A program made the translations under genes and the position numbers. A stretch of 64,000 bases of DNA from UBA6059 sp965227155 (GTDB lineage Bacteria > Bacteroidota > Bacteroidia > Cytophagales > Cyclobacteriaceae). Positions 63,045 through 64,000 of the stretch are shown here, piece by piece (the first letter of the stretch is position 1; every line of letters starts with the position of its first letter). Under the pieces are notes generated by a model, which saw only the letters and a program-made list of their open reading frames with translations, searched no databases and had not been told where the DNA came from. Location of the stretch: positions 1,860,001 through 1,924,000 of the forward strand of contig OZ245731.1 of assembly GCA_965227155.1 (NCBI GenBank). The letters are read 5' to 3'.

Positions 63045-63314
63045 AGAGTTCGTTCAATTTTCTAACAATTGTTTATATCTGTTTCCAAAGCTGAAAACAA
63101 TTTAAAGTTCATGAAAAGGGGGAGTCATACCACGGAGTTACGCAATGCTACAACTGAGGATCACAACGATTATTTTGACATTGCTCTGAGAAACTTTGTG
63201 TTGCTTTGAGTCCTTTATGTTATAGTTTTTCAAGCACCATTCAAAATGCTTAAAGCTGAGCTACTAAAATGCAATCATTCGGGATATTGTTTGAAAGATC
63301 TATCATAGAACTCA
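63045..63314. other. Non-coding stretch without recognised gene
   Basis: No coding frame is supported. The part at 63135-63215 (CCACGGAGTTACGC to CTGAGAAACTTTGTGTTGC) resembles decayed intergenic repeat sequence often seen near small mobile genes, but I cannot define its ends. Confidence 0.35.
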
Positions 63315-63497
63315 CTAACTCAAAGCCCTGGCTGGTAATAAAAACAATGCTTTAATAAACTGGAGCACGCCATCTACAGCAAAGCCCAGAATCCGAAAGG
63401 GTAAACTCAGCAGCCAAAAAAGTGGGTAAAGCAACACAAAAGCGATAGCAATAGGCCAGCACAAGATCAGAAGAATCAGCCAAAGTAGGAATTTCAT
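63315..63497 (-). CDS. Small two-helix membrane protein
   Basis: The 60 residues are mostly hydrophobic: MKFLLWLILLILCWPIAIAF, then LLYPLFWLLSLPFRILGFAV, then a short amphipathic helix ending LPARALS. I know similar small membrane proteins in Bacteroidota but no function. It is probably monocistronic. Confidence 0.6.
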   Translation of the reverse strand: MKFLLWLILLILCWPIAIAFVLLYPLFWLLSLPFRILGFAVDGVLQFIKALFLLPARALS

Positions 63498-63530
63498 AGA
63501 TGCATATACGGATAGGCGATAATGGCGGTT

Positions 63531-63728
63531 CTATCCACCGAGCTTTTTAAGCCTTTTGTTAAGTTCTTCGATCTTAGTATAGATAATCTCTAATTCATCC
63601 TCCTGAACTTCTTTAAGCTCCTCAAAAGCCTGATGAAGCATTTTAGAATGCTATCTTAAATACTGCAATTTAGCATTTGTCACACTATGAAGTTGTTCAA
63701 CTTTTTTTCTTAATTCTTCTGTGGTCAT
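63531..63728 (-). pseudogene. Small coiled-coil gene with one in-frame TAG
   Basis: On the minus strand one frame from ATG 63728 to TAG 63531-63533 has 66 codons counting both stops. It encodes a charged helix (MTTEELRKKVEQLHS, then LHQAFEELKEVQEDELEIIY and KIEELNKRLKKLGG). A TAG at codon 26 (63651-63653) interrupts it. The downstream part could start at the Met at 63641. The intact frame on both sides favours a recent nonsense mutation (CAG to TAG). The function is unknown. It is divergent from the SCP2 gene 12 bases away. Confidence 0.55.
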
Positions 63729-63740
63729 ATAGTAAATTTA

Positions 63741-64000
63741 ATGTCTATTAAATCAAAAAACCAGATGCTTCAAGAGATCATCCAATCGATACCACAACGC
63801 TTTCGCTCCGATAAAGCCCGCGATTACAAAACCAACATTCATTTCATCCTAAAGGGAGATGAACCGCAGGAATTTACCATCAGCATCTTTGAAGGCATTT
63901 GTGAGGTAAAAGATGGGTTGCAGGAAGCAGCAGCATGCACAGTAAAGGCCAAATCGCAGCATTACCTGGCCCTGGAAAAAGGTGAACTCAATCCACAACT
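63741..64000 (+). CDS. SCP2 sterol-binding domain protein (partial, runs off the window)
   Basis: Starts at ATG 63741 (MSIKSKNQMLQEIIQSIPQR) and stays open to the window edge, giving about 86 residues. The pattern FILKGDEPQEFTISIFEG, CTVKAKSQHYLALEKGELNPQ is that of single-domain SCP2 lipid-transfer proteins. It resembles the C-terminal domain of the ACAD-SCP2 fusion. It could supply acyl-CoA or lipid to the neighbouring beta-oxidation system; this is inference. Confidence 0.8.
   Translation, partial: MSIKSKNQMLQEIIQSIPQRFRSDKARDYKTNIHFILKGDEPQEFTISIFEGICEVKDGLQEAAACTVKAKSQHYLALEKGELNPQ

Noticed and set aside
63135..63215. Sequence reminiscent of repeats near GxxExxY genes
   Set aside because: Boundaries cannot be defined and no GxxExxY gene or remnant is readable in any frame.
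1..64000. tRNA or rRNA genes, prophage, integrase or transposase genes
   Set aside because: None could be recognised; the only mobile-looking items are the short repeats and the GIY-YIG element.

Overview
The window looks like a chromosomal segment of a Bacteroidota bacterium, most likely a marine or soil Cytophagales. Signs are the mid-40s GC content, Bacteroidota-restricted families (DUF6702, DUF4301, DUF6150, DUF6268-like, PD40-OmpA proteins), weak Shine-Dalgarno signals, and several TAnnTTTG -7 promoter boxes typical of this phylum. No rRNA, tRNA, CRISPR array, prophage or transposase gene was seen.

Layout. 1-8.2 kb: small conserved envelope and housekeeping genes (DUF6702, a 2H phosphoesterase, a lipoprotein zinc metalloprotease, DUF4301, a TerB-like/C2-like pair, MaoC hydratase plus an outer-membrane barrel), with REP-like hairpins between them. 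8.3-11.3 kb: a TPR histidine kinase and a stand-alone receiver. 11.3-12.6 kb: a repeat island in which a GIY-YIG nuclease gene sits inside the arms of an inverted-repeat element, beside gene-free copies of the element and a truncated holin-like gene. 13-16.4 kb: two tandem paralogous seven-helix membrane proteins, a short histidine kinase and a NarL-type regulator, perhaps one signalling unit. 16.5-31 kb: glycosyltransferase, endonuclease III, an ECF sigma factor with an overlapping small partner, uvrA, a Zn alcohol dehydrogenase, tpiA, prmA, and a giant exported protein with a Trp/Asp/Asn repeat.

31-43 kb: M20 dipeptidase, DsbD, M23 peptidase, two OmpA proteins, a transglutaminase-like protein, aldehyde dehydrogenase, a lipoprotein and an FeS (6-4) photolyase. 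43.2-46 kb: metY-metX behind a promoter, a SAM-I riboswitch, and then a short reading frame ending in six consecutive cysteine codons and a stop. The last element suggests dual control by SAM and cysteine and is the most striking regulatory signal here. 47.5-53.3 kb: AsmA, a thiolase, lipoprotein MsrA and an Anbu proteasome homologue overlapping a small membrane protein gene.

53.3-62.4 kb is a complete fatty-acid beta-oxidation operon: multifunctional enzyme, two acyl-CoA dehydrogenases (one fused to an SCP2 domain), thiolase and a second multifunctional enzyme, closed by a clear intrinsic terminator. The last 1.5 kb holds small and decayed genes. One is a MntA-like nucleotidyltransferase frame with two TAG codons, another a coiled-coil frame with one TAG. 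An SCP2 gene runs off the right edge.
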